Origin: Candidatus Hodarchaeota archaeon
GTDB taxonomy: Archaea; Asgardarchaeota; Heimdallarchaeia; Hodarchaeales; Hodarchaeaceae
NCBI GenBank assembly: GCA_016840285.1
Contig: JAEOSR010000137.1
Coordinates: forward strand, 1-64,000
Length of the DNA: 64,000 nt
Direction of reading: 5' to 3'
The notes below the pieces were generated by a model. The model was not told where the DNA came from and made no database searches. It saw only the letters and a list, made by a program, of their open reading frames with translations. The position numbers were made by a program, and so were the translations under genes. Shown piece by piece: positions 1 to 9,428 of the stretch. Each line of letters opens with the position of its first letter. Position 1 is the first letter of the stretch.

Positions 1-93
1 AAGAAGGATTTGACGACCTTCTACTTTTTCAAGATAAAACTCCCTACTGGAAACATTCCTGCGTCCTAAAATGATTATAGTGAACAATTTCGA

Positions 94-1128
94 TTATATT
101 ACATCTATAATCCCGTTTTCTGCTAATCCAAATACTGCTTCATTTTCAGGAAGGAGAGGACTGTCAACAATTCGGGCAATTCGACGCTCACCCTTTGATT
201 TCCGAAGGTATACCCGCGTTTGAGCTGCATGAGCAACAATGTGTCCTCCTACTGGATGTGTGGGATCCCCAAAAAATTGGTCAGGTTTAGCATGAACTTG
301 GTTTGTGACTATGACTGCTAGATTCCCGATTTCAGCTGCACGAAGGATTGTATGAATATGTTGATTAAGCTTCTGTTGACGTGCAGCTAAAGTCCCCCGC
401 CCTACATATTCAGCACGAAAATGAGCAATCAAAGAATCAACGACTAATAATTTTACATTTTGAGTAGGTAAATAATCCTTAATCATTTTTTCTACTAATA
501 CCATCTGGTGATCGGAATTATGAGCGCGTCCATGTAAAATGTTCTCTAGCAGCAAATCTTCATCTAATTCATCTTTCCAGCGACTTGCCATTGACAATAT
601 TCTCTCTGGACGGAACGTACTTTCACTGTCGATATAGATTACTTTCGGGTAATTATCACTTTCTCGTAATCCGCCTTTTTCACGAGGCAGCTGAACAGTC
701 ACGCAGAGTTGGTGGGCAATCTGAGTTTTTCCTGTACGAAATTCTCCAAAAAGTTCCGTAACAGATCCAGTTTCAATTCCACCACCAAAAAGTTCATCTA
801 ATTTCTGACTACCTGTTGTAACTTTAGCCAAATCCTGACGACGGGCCAGAACCGTTTTCGCAGTTTCAAAATCGATATCTAGTGCCTCTCGTGCTGCTTC
901 AATTATCTTTGTTACCGTTTTCTCGCCCATACTTGCGATTGAGGTTAATTCACCAATTGAAACAGTTGCAATGGATTCTAACGTCGAAAAACCAGCCTCT
1001 ACTAATTTTGCAGCTGTAGAAGGGCCTATTCCAGGCAGATCAGTAATGGATGTCACAGCTTTAATCGTTTCATCAGCTTTCGTTGTTGTACTTGTTTCAG
1101 TAGTTTCAGTTTTTTTCTTCGGTGCCAT
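94..1128 (-). CDS. radA: RadA recombinase (RecA/Rad51 family)
   Basis: Strand-exchange ATPase of homologous recombination, which forms filaments on single-stranded DNA. An N-terminal helix-hairpin-helix (ITDLPGIGPSTAAKL) is followed by the RecA core with Walker A GEFRTGKTQ, Walker B LLVVDS and the loop NQVHAKPD. The C-terminus ends normally. The open frame reaches 1182, but the ATG at 1126-1128 (MAPKKK, 344 aa) gives a standard-length RadA. The extra 18 residues do not look like family sequence. No intein is present. The Walker A has Arg-Thr where many archaeal RadA proteins have Gly-Ser, as in eukaryotic Rad51/Dmc1. The gene stands alone, divergent from the pilus operon. Confidence 0.95.
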   Translation of the reverse strand: MAPKKKTETTETSTTTKADETIKAVTSITDLPGIGPSTAAKLVEAGFSTLESIATVSIGELTSIASMGEKTVTKIIEAAREALDIDFETAKTVLARRQDLAKVTTGSQKLDELFGGGIETGSVTELFGEFRTGKTQIAHQLCVTVQLPREKGGLRESDNYPKVIYIDSESTFRPERILSMASRWKDELDEDLLLENILHGRAHNSDHQMVLVEKMIKDYLPTQNVKLLVVDSLIAHFRAEYVGRGTLAARQQKLNQHIHTILRAAEIGNLAVIVTNQVHAKPDQFFGDPTHPVGGHIVAHAAQTRVYLRKSKGERRIARIVDSPLLPENEAVFGLAENGIIDVI

Positions 1129-1466
1129 TATCATACCAGTCCAAGAGGGAGATTCTCTCAAAGGATCAATGAGAAATATCATTTTTTTGAACCCATGAAC
1201 TCCTTAAATCTTTTCTGCTTTTAAGGAATAAAACGAAATGGGAACTTTTATGAAAGACTCTACTATCCTTAAGAGTAAATTTGATAGAACCTCCTCTTAA
1301 TTCTCGACAAGAATTTTTATGATCTTAAGAAGCATAATTACTGAATGTGAAATATTTTTCTTAGGAATACAAAAATCCTTAAATCATTACATCTTTGATA
1401 ATATATCCGTGAGGTATGACTTGTTTATAGTGATTATGCTTTGAAAACGATAGAAAGGGATCGAAC

Positions 1467-2411
1467 TTGAACAAATGTATTATCACTCAACTGAAACTTA
1501 AAATTATACAAGTTTTTTCGAAAAATCGTGGTGTATCTCCTGTTCTAGCGACAGTTATAATATTTGGTTTAATTATCACAGGCGTCATGATCACATTCGT
1601 TCAAGTTGTCCCGTATATCCAACAAGCTCAGAGTGAACAGGCGATAGCGACAACTCGTAATAGTTTCTTAGAGCTGGATACAACAATTAAATCTGTAATA
1701 AGTGAAAGCGGCGCTCCTGGAGGTTTTCGGACAGTCCTCTTTAATAAACCTGCTGGACGCATAGAATATGACCCAGAGCGTTATCTTTATGGATTAAGGT
1801 TACTTGATCAAGATGAAAACCTTGTCTTCAACATACTAGAGGAAACAACAAATGAAACTACGGGCGGATTTCTACCAATCGGAGTATTAGACTGGATTTA
1901 TAATAGCCCTCGAGCCGTTGTTCCCCGTGGAACCACGAAATATTTAACTGGACCTGACCCCTATAAAATTCGTGAACCTATATTCCTGACTGGTACTTTT
2001 ACCTTAACTGAATATCAAGATCTAACTAACTTAACTCTAAGCCATCTTGATGATAGAAGACACCACGTGACCCTGAACTATCGAATATCCATTTATTTAA
2101 CAATTTCAACACAACCAGATCCTGAAATATGCTTTGAGGTCTTTCTAATCCTCTTATCGGCAGATTTTGAATTTATTCGAAACCAATTTCAACATCTCAC
2201 AATTCATTCTTATAATAGGTTTTCCACTCCATATATTTTACCAGAAAACGACTCAATTGGAGCTATAGAATTAGTGTGGGATAATTTTCAACCATCAGGA
2301 ATAACTACTACATCCCTTTGGAGTACACATACTATTCAAGGGTTTGATCTACAATACTTCGATATTGTGGTACAAACAATGGTTTATGAAGTAGGACTTT
2401 CTACATCTTAA
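1467..2411 (+). CDS. Type IV pilin-like protein, class III signal peptide
   Basis: Surface pilin or archaellin-like subunit. Near the N-terminus a basic stretch is followed by NRGVSPVLATVIIFGLIITG, the typical archaeal prepilin signal (cleavage after the Gly, conserved hydrophobic helix for filament assembly). About 270 residues of beta-rich, Thr/Asn-rich extracellular domain follow, with several possible N-glycosylation sequons (for example NLTL, NETT). Start is TTG at 1467. It opens a run of same-strand genes reaching 12.7 kb. It would be processed by a prepilin peptidase such as the one at 57.1 kb. Which filament it builds (archaellum or adhesive pilus) cannot be told. Confidence 0.75.
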   Translation: MNKCIITQLKLKIIQVFSKNRGVSPVLATVIIFGLIITGVMITFVQVVPYIQQAQSEQAIATTRNSFLELDTTIKSVISESGAPGGFRTVLFNKPAGRIEYDPERYLYGLRLLDQDENLVFNILEETTNETTGGFLPIGVLDWIYNSPRAVVPRGTTKYLTGPDPYKIREPIFLTGTFTLTEYQDLTNLTLSHLDDRRHHVTLNYRISIYLTISTQPDPEICFEVFLILLSADFEFIRNQFQHLTIHSYNRFSTPYILPENDSIGAIELVWDNFQPSGITTTSLWSTHTIQGFDLQYFDIVVQTMVYEVGLSTS

Positions 2412-2425
2412 AGAATACTAAATTA

Positions 2426-2887
2426 GTGGGTAACATGGCATCTCAATATATCACCTTCATGATCATCTTTATACTTGGTTTGAACTTAGTTATAATAACA
2501 AATACCATGTTCTTGACTTTAAGTGACCAATTTCGACAAAATATTGCAGAAGTAGAAATGACGCGTATTCTTGATCTAATTCAAAGGCAGATTCAGCAAA
2601 CGCTTCTTCTTTCTAGAGATAATAATCAGATGATCGAACAACAACTAGAACTACCACCTCTCATTGGGGAAATGTCTCCTTATTTCATTGAGATATCTAA
2701 CTCAACCGATAATCAGATTATATTACATGGTTTCTCTTCAAATGGAGATATAAATCAGATGAAATCCTTCTCACTGGCCCCAAAATACCTTATTGAAACT
2801 ACAGAATCAGTATTTGAAAGTGTAAACTCTTTATTGACCTTACATATTGAAAAAAACGTAAATAGAATAATAATAACCATTTCTTAA
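2426..2887 (+). CDS. Small membrane protein, FlaF/FlaG-like or minor pilin
   Basis: A 153-residue protein with one N-terminal hydrophobic helix (ITFMIIFILGLNLVIITNTM) and a polar, Gln-rich domain likely outside the membrane. Start could be GTG 2426 or ATG 2435 (MASQYITF). Position between the pilin and the secretion ATPase, together with size and topology, resemble archaellum stator proteins FlaF/FlaG (ArlF/ArlG) or a minor pilin. No signature residue decides. A 164-nt AT-rich gap separates it from the ATPase gene. Confidence 0.55.
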   Translation: MGNMASQYITFMIIFILGLNLVIITNTMFLTLSDQFRQNIAEVEMTRILDLIQRQIQQTLLLSRDNNQMIEQQLELPPLIGEMSPYFIEISNSTDNQIILHGFSSNGDINQMKSFSLAPKYLIETTESVFESVNSLLTLHIEKNVNRIIITIS

Positions 2888-3051
2888 GTGTATCATATTG
2901 ATTGATAAGTCTTGAAAATTTACCATCTTTATTCCAAGAGAAAACCTAAAAATATCACCATTAAGAAATAATAACCTAGGAAAAAATTGAACTTGAAAAA
3001 AAAACATTACTCTTTGAATTAAAAAAGAAAAAAAATAGGAGCTACAGATAG

Positions 3052-4560
3052 ATGGCAGAATCAAGTAGTCTAATTCGAGAAACATATCCTTTAATCCCCC
3101 CATTCAGTTATGCATTAGTTGCAACCGACCCTGAAACCAAACAAACTAAATATACTGTTGTTGAAGTTCCTTTAAGCACTAAAGAGAATGAAATCTTAGA
3201 TATGATTAAAAATATTCTCGAAGAGGAATTGGATGTAGATTTTAATGTCCTTAAAAATCCTGAGGTTGCACGTGATTACCTTCGATCGAAAGTAATTCGA
3301 ATTGCTAAAGATTATGGTCTAAAACTAGATGAGAAAACCTTTGATAAGATTAATTATCACATTACTCGCGATTTTGTAGGCTTTGGTCCGATTGATGCAA
3401 TGCTAAAGGACCATAATGTTGAAGATATCTCTTGTGATGGGGTAGGAATTCCTGTTTATATCTGGCATCGGAAATTTGAGAGTATCCAAACGAACGTTAA
3501 ATTTGAGGAGGAGGATAACTTGGATGCTTTTATCATCAAACTAGCTCAACGGGCTGGACGCCATATCAGTGTGGCAAGACCTTTACTTGATGCTGCGTTA
3601 CCCGATGGCAGCCGACTTCAGCTTACCTATGGACGGGAAGTTACTCAGCGTGGGGGTACTTTTACTATCCGTAAATTCCGTTCTGATCCATTAACAATTA
3701 CAGATATGGTAATTTTCAACACCATTGATGAAGATTTAGCTGCATTCTTATGGTATGTTCTGGAAAATAGAAATTCCGTTGTTATTGCAGGAGGTACAGC
3801 AGCAGGAAAAACATCATTACTAAATAGTCTTGCTATGTATATCAGACCTGGGATGAAGATTGTTTCGATTGAGGATACAGCAGAACTTAATCTTCCCCAT
3901 GAAAATTGGATCCCGGCTGTGGCTCGTGAAGGTTATGGAGGACGTGAAGCTGATGGAACCCGTAGAGGAGAGGTCTCAATGTATGAACTGTTACGAGCAG
4001 CACTTCGCCAAAGACCAGATTATCTTTTTGTTGGAGAAGTACGAGGAGCAGAGGCTTATAACCTCTTTCAAGCTATGGCTACTGGTCACACTGGAATGGG
4101 AACAATCCACGGTGACAGTGTAACTGGAACTATTAGACGTTTAGAGAATGAACCAATGAATATTCCAAGGACATTAATTCAGACCTTAAACATACTTCTC
4201 GTTCTTCGAAAAGTCCGCAGGGGTGATAAACAAGTACGACGAGTGATTGAATGTACTGAAATTGTAGGAATCGACCCTGTGACTACGGAATTGATAACAA
4301 ACAAGGTATTTGGATGGAATGCCCGTGAAGATGCATTTATCAACTATGGACGATCCTACGCTTTAGAAGGTATTCAAGAAGCCCAAGGATTGACAGAAAC
4401 CCAAGTTTACGATGAACTTGAGCGCAGAAAAACCATCTTAAGATGGATGGTTAAAAAGAAGTTGGCTCATTTTTCTCAGGTTTCAGAAGTAATAAACAGT
4501 TATTACCAGAGTGCTCTTGAAACAGTTGATCGTGCGAAACGAGAATTAAAAGCTATTTAA
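3052..4560 (+). CDS. Type II/IV secretion system ATPase (ArlI/TadA/PilB-like)
   Basis: Hexameric ATPase that drives assembly of type IV pilus-like filaments at the cytoplasmic side of the membrane. Walker A GGTAAGKTS at about residues 247-255, the Asp box IEDTAELNLPH, Walker B FVGEVRG and the His box GHTGMGTIHGDS are all intact. The 502-residue length and the LPHENW motif match archaeal ArlI-type ATPases better than bacterial PilB. ATG 3052 is preceded by a GGAG Shine-Dalgarno (about 3038-3041). It is followed at 11-20 nt spacing by two membrane platform genes, the normal ArlI-ArlJ order. Confidence 0.9.
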   Translation: MAESSSLIRETYPLIPPFSYALVATDPETKQTKYTVVEVPLSTKENEILDMIKNILEEELDVDFNVLKNPEVARDYLRSKVIRIAKDYGLKLDEKTFDKINYHITRDFVGFGPIDAMLKDHNVEDISCDGVGIPVYIWHRKFESIQTNVKFEEEDNLDAFIIKLAQRAGRHISVARPLLDAALPDGSRLQLTYGREVTQRGGTFTIRKFRSDPLTITDMVIFNTIDEDLAAFLWYVLENRNSVVIAGGTAAGKTSLLNSLAMYIRPGMKIVSIEDTAELNLPHENWIPAVAREGYGGREADGTRRGEVSMYELLRAALRQRPDYLFVGEVRGAEAYNLFQAMATGHTGMGTIHGDSVTGTIRRLENEPMNIPRTLIQTLNILLVLRKVRRGDKQVRRVIECTEIVGIDPVTTELITNKVFGWNAREDAFINYGRSYALEGIQEAQGLTETQVYDELERRKTILRWMVKKKLAHFSQVSEVINSYYQSALETVDRAKRELKAI

Positions 4561-4580
4561 GATAATATGGAGTGTTTGCT

Positions 4581-5477
4581 TTGAGTAAGGTTATCAGAAG
4601 AGTCGGTTATCTCAGATTTGGCAGATTTCTTGAACCATGGATTGAAAAAGGGCGCTTTGAGAGGCTTAATACACGTTTAAAAAAAGCAGGTATGGATATT
4701 TCCGTACGCGCTTACCTAGGAAGCGCCGTTTTTAGTTCGATCTTGGTGGGCACATTATCTTTTATTTTGGTAACAATAAGTAGCATAATGCTACTACAAT
4801 CTACAGGCGTACAAGATCAGCTTTTTCCATCCGTCTCGCTTGGAATAGTCATTGGGGCGATAATTGGCATTTTAACATATTTACCCTTCATTTACTGGCC
4901 CCAGATGAAAGCCACAGATCGTAAAATTTTAATAGAGGCAGGGTTACCTTCTACAGCTTCTTATCTGTCTGCTATGTCAAGTTCAGGGGTTCCTCCTAAT
5001 AGACTGTTTTATTCACTTGCAGGAGAAGCCTCAGTTGCTCCAGAAATCTCAAAAGAGAGTAAAAGAATTACACGGGACATCGAGATCTTTGGATATGATA
5101 TTCTGAAAGCTTTACGTACAGCAAGTGAAAGATCCCCTTCCGAAAGATTTGCCAAATTTTTAGATGGAATGTCGGCATCTGTCACAAGTGGAGGGGATTT
5201 AACCTTTTATCTGTCTGCTGAAGCACGATCTTTAATGAAATTGAAGGAGGAAGAAACAAAGGAGTTTATTGAACAGTTAGGAGTATTAGCGGAAATTTTT
5301 ATGATTTTAGGAGTAGTTGCTCCTTTGTTTTTCGTTGTTATTATCGCTATTCTTGCGGTTATTTCACCGGAGATAATGATCTTAACCATCATCATGTTGA
5401 TGTTAACTTACGTAATAATGCCTATCTTATTAATTGTAATGATTTTATTAATCTCTACAATATCACGAGAGGTTTAG
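4581..5477 (+). CDS. Type II secretion system F / TadC-family membrane platform protein
   Basis: Polytopic inner-membrane platform protein working with the ATPase just upstream. Two hydrophobic hairpins flank a central cytoplasmic T2SSF domain; the motif IEAGLPSTASYLSAMSSSG is typical for the family. The frame is open from GTG 4572, but TTG 4581 lies 8 nt after GGAG (4569-4572) and gives MSKVIRRV, so I prefer it. At about 299 residues it is half the length of ArlJ/FlaJ, and a second T2SSF protein follows. The two probably act as a heteromeric platform like TadB/TadC. Confidence 0.8.
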   Translation: MSKVIRRVGYLRFGRFLEPWIEKGRFERLNTRLKKAGMDISVRAYLGSAVFSSILVGTLSFILVTISSIMLLQSTGVQDQLFPSVSLGIVIGAIIGILTYLPFIYWPQMKATDRKILIEAGLPSTASYLSAMSSSGVPPNRLFYSLAGEASVAPEISKESKRITRDIEIFGYDILKALRTASERSPSERFAKFLDGMSASVTSGGDLTFYLSAEARSLMKLKEEETKEFIEQLGVLAEIFMILGVVAPLFFVVIIAILAVISPEIMILTIIMLMLTYVIMPILLIVMILLISTISREV

Positions 5478-5497
5478 CAGATAAGAGGTTGAAATTA

Positions 5498-6514
5498 ATG
5501 GGAAAATTAACAAAAAACCGCGAGCAGTGGATCTGGATCCTTTCAATATTTCTCTTCATAATCGCATTAGGAGGTGCCTTATTCTTTTACATTCCAATCA
5601 TTAACCACGTTTTTCCAGTGACCCCTCCCGAAGCCATTGAAGGATTAGAAGATCCAATAGATCACCCTTATCTTGATATTGTGAGTGAGGTCATCAGAGA
5701 CCCATTCATTGGTTTTTTTGACATTATAGACATAACAGTTTTAGCCATTCTTGTTTTGATAATTATCCCAGCCTGGGCATATCATTCCGACCAAAAATGG
5801 CGTGATGACATTGATGACAATATACCATCCTTGTTACGTGAGGTTTCTGACGCTCAAAAGACTGGACTTCCATTACCAAGAGCAATCATGTCAGCAAGTA
5901 AACACAATTATGGGGCTCTTACTCCTGAACTGAAAAAAATGGCAGCCAAAATCAGTTGGGGGATTCCTTTTAGTAAAACACTCCGAAGTCTGACTGAAAA
6001 TACAGAAACTCCTCTCATGAGAAGAACCTCACTATTAATCTTAGAAGCTGAACGTTCAGGAGGAGCCATTGAGGATGTTTTCGATTCTGCTCATAAACAC
6101 GTATCAGAAGTTCTTGGATTAAAACGGGAACGTCTTGGGGCAATGAAACCATTCACATGGATAATTTTTGTTTCTTATGTCGTCTTCTCTTTAGTTATGA
6201 TCATTTTACTCACATCTTTCTTTCAAACCTTAGCTATAAGCATGGTGGAAGCTGTTTCAGAAGGGCAAGAACAAACAGCAGCATTGCCATTTAACGTCGC
6301 AGGAATGCAATTAATTTTCTTTCATTTAATGGTTATTGAAGCAGTATTTGCAGGCCTCATAGCAGGTAAAATGGGCCAAGGTAATGCGTATCTTGGATTA
6401 CGCTATTCCTGTTTTCTTTTAATCATTTGTTACTTGCTTTTTAAACTAATGTTATATCAACAGGTCATAACTGATGCTATATCACAAATCCTTTCATTAT
6501 TCGGTCTGGGATAA
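5498..6514 (+). CDS. Second type II secretion system F / TadC-family protein
   Basis: Partner of the preceding platform protein. N-terminal transmembrane helix, then an external loop, a second helix, and the cytoplasmic T2SSF domain (DNIPSLLREVSDAQKTGLPL ... LEAERSGGAIEDVF), then three C-terminal helices. ATG 5498 lies 9 nt after GAGG and is preferred to TTG 5489. Sequence is clearly different from its neighbour, so the pair is not a recent duplication. The operon position supports one membrane platform made of two subunits. Confidence 0.8.
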   Translation: MGKLTKNREQWIWILSIFLFIIALGGALFFYIPIINHVFPVTPPEAIEGLEDPIDHPYLDIVSEVIRDPFIGFFDIIDITVLAILVLIIIPAWAYHSDQKWRDDIDDNIPSLLREVSDAQKTGLPLPRAIMSASKHNYGALTPELKKMAAKISWGIPFSKTLRSLTENTETPLMRRTSLLILEAERSGGAIEDVFDSAHKHVSEVLGLKRERLGAMKPFTWIIFVSYVVFSLVMIILLTSFFQTLAISMVEAVSEGQEQTAALPFNVAGMQLIFFHLMVIEAVFAGLIAGKMGQGNAYLGLRYSCFLLIICYLLFKLMLYQQVITDAISQILSLFGLG

Positions 6515-6542
6515 ATAATTTGTAAAATAGAGGTCGAACTTC

Positions 6543-6998
6543 ATGGGAAAAGAAGAAAAAATGCTTACAGAATTGTTAGAAAAAGTTTCAGCTCTAGAAG
6601 ATAAATTTACCAATATAGAGTTTTTGATGGTTCAAGGTATGGGAACAGGGGGAACTGCACCCAAATCTACGTCATTAACGTCTGTAACTACTCCCCAAGC
6701 TGGTCCTGTTGAAGTTGACTTAGCCCCTCTTGAAAAAAGAATCTCGGAAATTGAAAACAATATCTCGGAAATAATGAATAAAATGAATAATTTAGCAGAG
6801 TTAACCTCCACAATGAAAACAGAGAAAACACAGAAAGCTGATGAATTAATTTCTCAAGCCACTTCTCTCTTAGAGAAGGGTCTCCAATTGACAGAATTAG
6901 AAACGACTATGCTAGAATTAAAAGATCGCATCCAAGAGATAGTCATTCAACTAGAAGTAGCGAATGTTGGTTCTTCTACCGAGGATGCTATATCTTAG
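6543..6998 (+). CDS. Coiled-coil protein of the pilus operon
   Basis: A soluble 151-residue protein with no recognisable family. Two heptad-rich regions (about residues 1-25 and 60-145) flank a Thr/Ser/Gly-rich linker. No membrane segment or signal. Its place between platform and pseudopilin genes is where archaellum operons carry FlaC/D/E-type cytoplasmic scaffold proteins, so a scaffold or switch role is possible, but this is inference from position only. Confidence 0.6.
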   Translation: MGKEEKMLTELLEKVSALEDKFTNIEFLMVQGMGTGGTAPKSTSLTSVTTPQAGPVEVDLAPLEKRISEIENNISEIMNKMNNLAELTSTMKTEKTQKADELISQATSLLEKGLQLTELETTMLELKDRIQEIVIQLEVANVGSSTEDAIS

Positions 6999-7029
6999 TA
7001 TGTTTATATGAGTAATTTCGTAATTTTAA

Positions 7030-8196
7030 ATGGGTAACAAAATGTACTTTTCAAGACTAAAAAAACGACGACGTGGGCAGATAAGAGCTGTCGACTTCGT
7101 GGTGAGTCTTTTTCTCTTCTTACTCATGTTATCGCAGTTAATTCTAATTGTAATAAATGTTCAAACTGGGATAAGAACCAGTTCTGGCACTGTAACTTAT
7201 GAAGAACTAGATATTTTTGGACGTCAATTACTTCTTGAAGAAGGAGATCAAGATTGGGGCTATTATCAAACGCTACCATCAACATTTGGCCTTGCAGATA
7301 AAAATGTACAATCATACCTGTCTTTAGATAGTGCAAAAATTGCCCGACTCGTCACTGGTACACCAATTCCGATATCATTTGTATCAGGTTATGAAATGTA
7401 TGATTACACCACTCTTATAGAGACCATTGGTCTAAAAAAGAATTACGATTTCCAATTAGGATTTTTTCCTTTGTTATATCCAAAAGTCAGAGTTTCTTCT
7501 ACAAATTTTGCACAGGTTAATGTACAAAATACGTATAACATTTCTATTTCTGATGTTAGGGTTAATTTCTTTACCATTGATTTAACCAACGGTAATATAA
7601 TTTTGGAAGGGGAAACATTGACAGATTCAAATGGGGATACTTCCCTCCAGCTGTCTGATCCTACTGAAGATATCCAAGGAGGAGAACACATCGTATTCGT
7701 CATCGTAGAGAAAGGTCCTCTTTGGGGGATGAATTGGGGTTTCCATGATCCAATTTCTGATGAAGTCATCGTCGGTTCATCTTCAAGTACAACTATTTGG
7801 GGAGGAGGTACCAATTCCACGAGTCTTTTGGTAACAGACATTCTGGGTGTAGCACCTGACTCACATTTTCTCTCGATCATATACCAAAACAGTACATCGG
7901 GTTATTCAAACAAAACCATAAATCTAGGTACTGCTCTTGATGGAAATGAGACAACTTCAATTCCTAATGAAGGATTAGTCGCATTTATCAGTACTATTAG
8001 AACCGATAATCAATACCAAGTGGGAATAGGATCATATCCTACGATTCTAAATCGTATTTCGACTGATGGGATATTCTATCGGGTATTTGGAGAACTAATT
8101 CCTGGAAGTAGGACAAAATCGATGTTATCAAAGTCATATCCTGTTATTGTCAGAGGTACTTTAATGAGCTGCCAATTAACCTTATGGAGCGAATAG
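7030..8196 (+). CDS. Pilin-like surface protein with RGQ cleavage motif
   Basis: 388 residues. The N-terminus KKRRRGQIRAVDFVVSLFLF is followed by a hydrophobic helix: a basic patch, then Gly-Gln, then helix, fitting the archaeal prepilin rule (cleavage after Gly). The rest is a beta-rich extracellular domain with many Asn-X-Ser/Thr sites. Starts at ATG 7030. Its end overlaps the next gene by 13 nt, so translation is probably coupled. This and the next two genes share the (R)RGQ signature, suggesting a minor-pilin complex. Confidence 0.65.
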   Translation: MGNKMYFSRLKKRRRGQIRAVDFVVSLFLFLLMLSQLILIVINVQTGIRTSSGTVTYEELDIFGRQLLLEEGDQDWGYYQTLPSTFGLADKNVQSYLSLDSAKIARLVTGTPIPISFVSGYEMYDYTTLIETIGLKKNYDFQLGFFPLLYPKVRVSSTNFAQVNVQNTYNISISDVRVNFFTIDLTNGNIILEGETLTDSNGDTSLQLSDPTEDIQGGEHIVFVIVEKGPLWGMNWGFHDPISDEVIVGSSSSTTIWGGGTNSTSLLVTDILGVAPDSHFLSIIYQNSTSGYSNKTINLGTALDGNETTSIPNEGLVAFISTIRTDNQYQVGIGSYPTILNRISTDGIFYRVFGELIPGSRTKSMLSKSYPVIVRGTLMSCQLTLWSE

Positions 8197-8699
8197 AACA
8201 GATGAAGAAGCAAAGGGGACAATTACAAATTGCAGAAACACTTGTTTCAGTAGCCCTAATGTTAGTTCTCGCTCTTCTCTTGATAGGCGCGACCAATCAA
8301 ACTCTGTCGTCTTACTCCAATCTTATAGGTCTAGATCAATCAGCAACGGATATTCTTACAGCTGCAGATGAAGCAGGTTTGTTAAGACCTGTCATATATC
8401 TTTATGGAGACTCTAGATATAGAGAAGAACATTCTTATTACAAAGATCTACTGGATGAATATATTTTTGCTATGGTTTCAAATAATATTGATTACACCCT
8501 AATTGCTCATGAAATAAATAATGGTACAATTGACCAAGATTATTTTAGCCTTATTGGGTCCTCAACAGCCCTTGCAGCGCTCCAACAAGGAGGTGAAGGA
8601 GTTGTTGCGAATTACCATCTAGGTTCCTTTACTTCAGCTACGTTTGGTCAGTATACCACGCAATATCTTGTACAACTATACTTATGGGAGAAATTCTAG
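8184..8699 (+). CDS. Pseudopilin-like protein with RGQ cleavage motif
   Basis: 171 residues: MKKQRGQLQIAETLVSVALM then a hydrophobic helix, again a basic patch followed by Gly-Gln as in prepilins, and a small C-terminal domain. The start overlaps the previous gene by 13 nt. An internal ATG at 8202 (MKKQRGQL) would give a shorter, more pilin-like leader and cannot be excluded. Gly-Gln-Leu directly before the helix makes it a probable FlaK/PibD-type substrate. Confidence 0.6.
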   Translation: MERIEQMKKQRGQLQIAETLVSVALMLVLALLLIGATNQTLSSYSNLIGLDQSATDILTAADEAGLLRPVIYLYGDSRYREEHSYYKDLLDEYIFAMVSNNIDYTLIAHEINNGTIDQDYFSLIGSSTALAALQQGGEGVVANYHLGSFTSATFGQYTTQYLVQLYLWEKF

Positions 8700-9422
8700 A
8701 TGGCACTTCTAGGATTCATACACTCGAAAAAACACAGAGGTCAAATGTTCATCTTAGCGACAATGTTGATTGCAGTTTATATTGTAATGATGACATCTGC
8801 GTTGATGAATCTTGGAGCTGAAAGAGTCGAATTTGATCGGGAAACCTTACGAGAGCCATACCTAGATTCAAAACGTGAAATTCAGAGTTATTTGGAACTA
8901 ATTCTAGCTGAATACACTAAAAGTGAAACAACATTAACTCCTAGTACAGCTATCACTAGAATAGAAGAGTTCCTAACTCGAATGGAAATACTCAACTCTG
9001 CCAGAGGAGTAACTTCAGAATTCCAATTATCTAGACCGAACTTCAATCTTACAGCTCAACAAGCTCCTTATGAGAATGTTTCAGGCCTTTTCGGAACTGT
9101 TTACAATAGTCAAATCCAAGCAGAATTACATTTGAGGATGAGTGCTATATCATCTACATTCACTATTGATGAAGCTTTTTCTATTGTTTTTATTGGACGT
9201 GCTGAAATTCAAGGCAGTAGTGTTATCATACAGCAATCAAGAGGAAGACAGTTCGAATACATAGATGTTACTTCAATCTATATTTTGAATGCTACTCATT
9301 CTCTTATTCCATCTTCTACTCCAGACCAAACTGGTATTTATTACTTTGAAGGGCTAGACAACCTTGACGATCTAGGCATCCTTAACGTTACCTTGATGAA
9401 TGGGGTTCATATTTTATCGTGA
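8700..9422 (+). CDS. Pseudopilin-like protein with RGQ cleavage motif
   Basis: 240 residues; KKHRGQMFILATMLIAVYIV is the third RGQ-type signal in a row. The remainder is an extracellular alpha/beta domain. It starts directly after the preceding stop codon (no gap), so the three genes form one translational unit. The next gene, PolD large subunit, begins 6 nt later on the same strand. Family beyond the pilin-like N-terminus is not recognised. Confidence 0.6.
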   Translation: MALLGFIHSKKHRGQMFILATMLIAVYIVMMTSALMNLGAERVEFDRETLREPYLDSKREIQSYLELILAEYTKSETTLTPSTAITRIEEFLTRMEILNSARGVTSEFQLSRPNFNLTAQQAPYENVSGLFGTVYNSQIQAELHLRMSAISSTFTIDEAFSIVFIGRAEIQGSSVIIQQSRGRQFEYIDVTSIYILNATHSLIPSSTPDQTGIYYFEGLDNLDDLGILNVTLMNGVHILS

Positions 9423-9428
9423 GAGCAA

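Noticed and set aside
1..93. Possible 3' end of a gene entering from the left (open plus frame 1-69)
   Set aside because: Only 22 codons visible with no recognisable motif; cannot be supported.
7443..7880. 145-codon minus-strand frame
   Set aside because: Antisense to the pilin-like gene at 7030-8196, composition typical of a shadow frame, no ribosome site.
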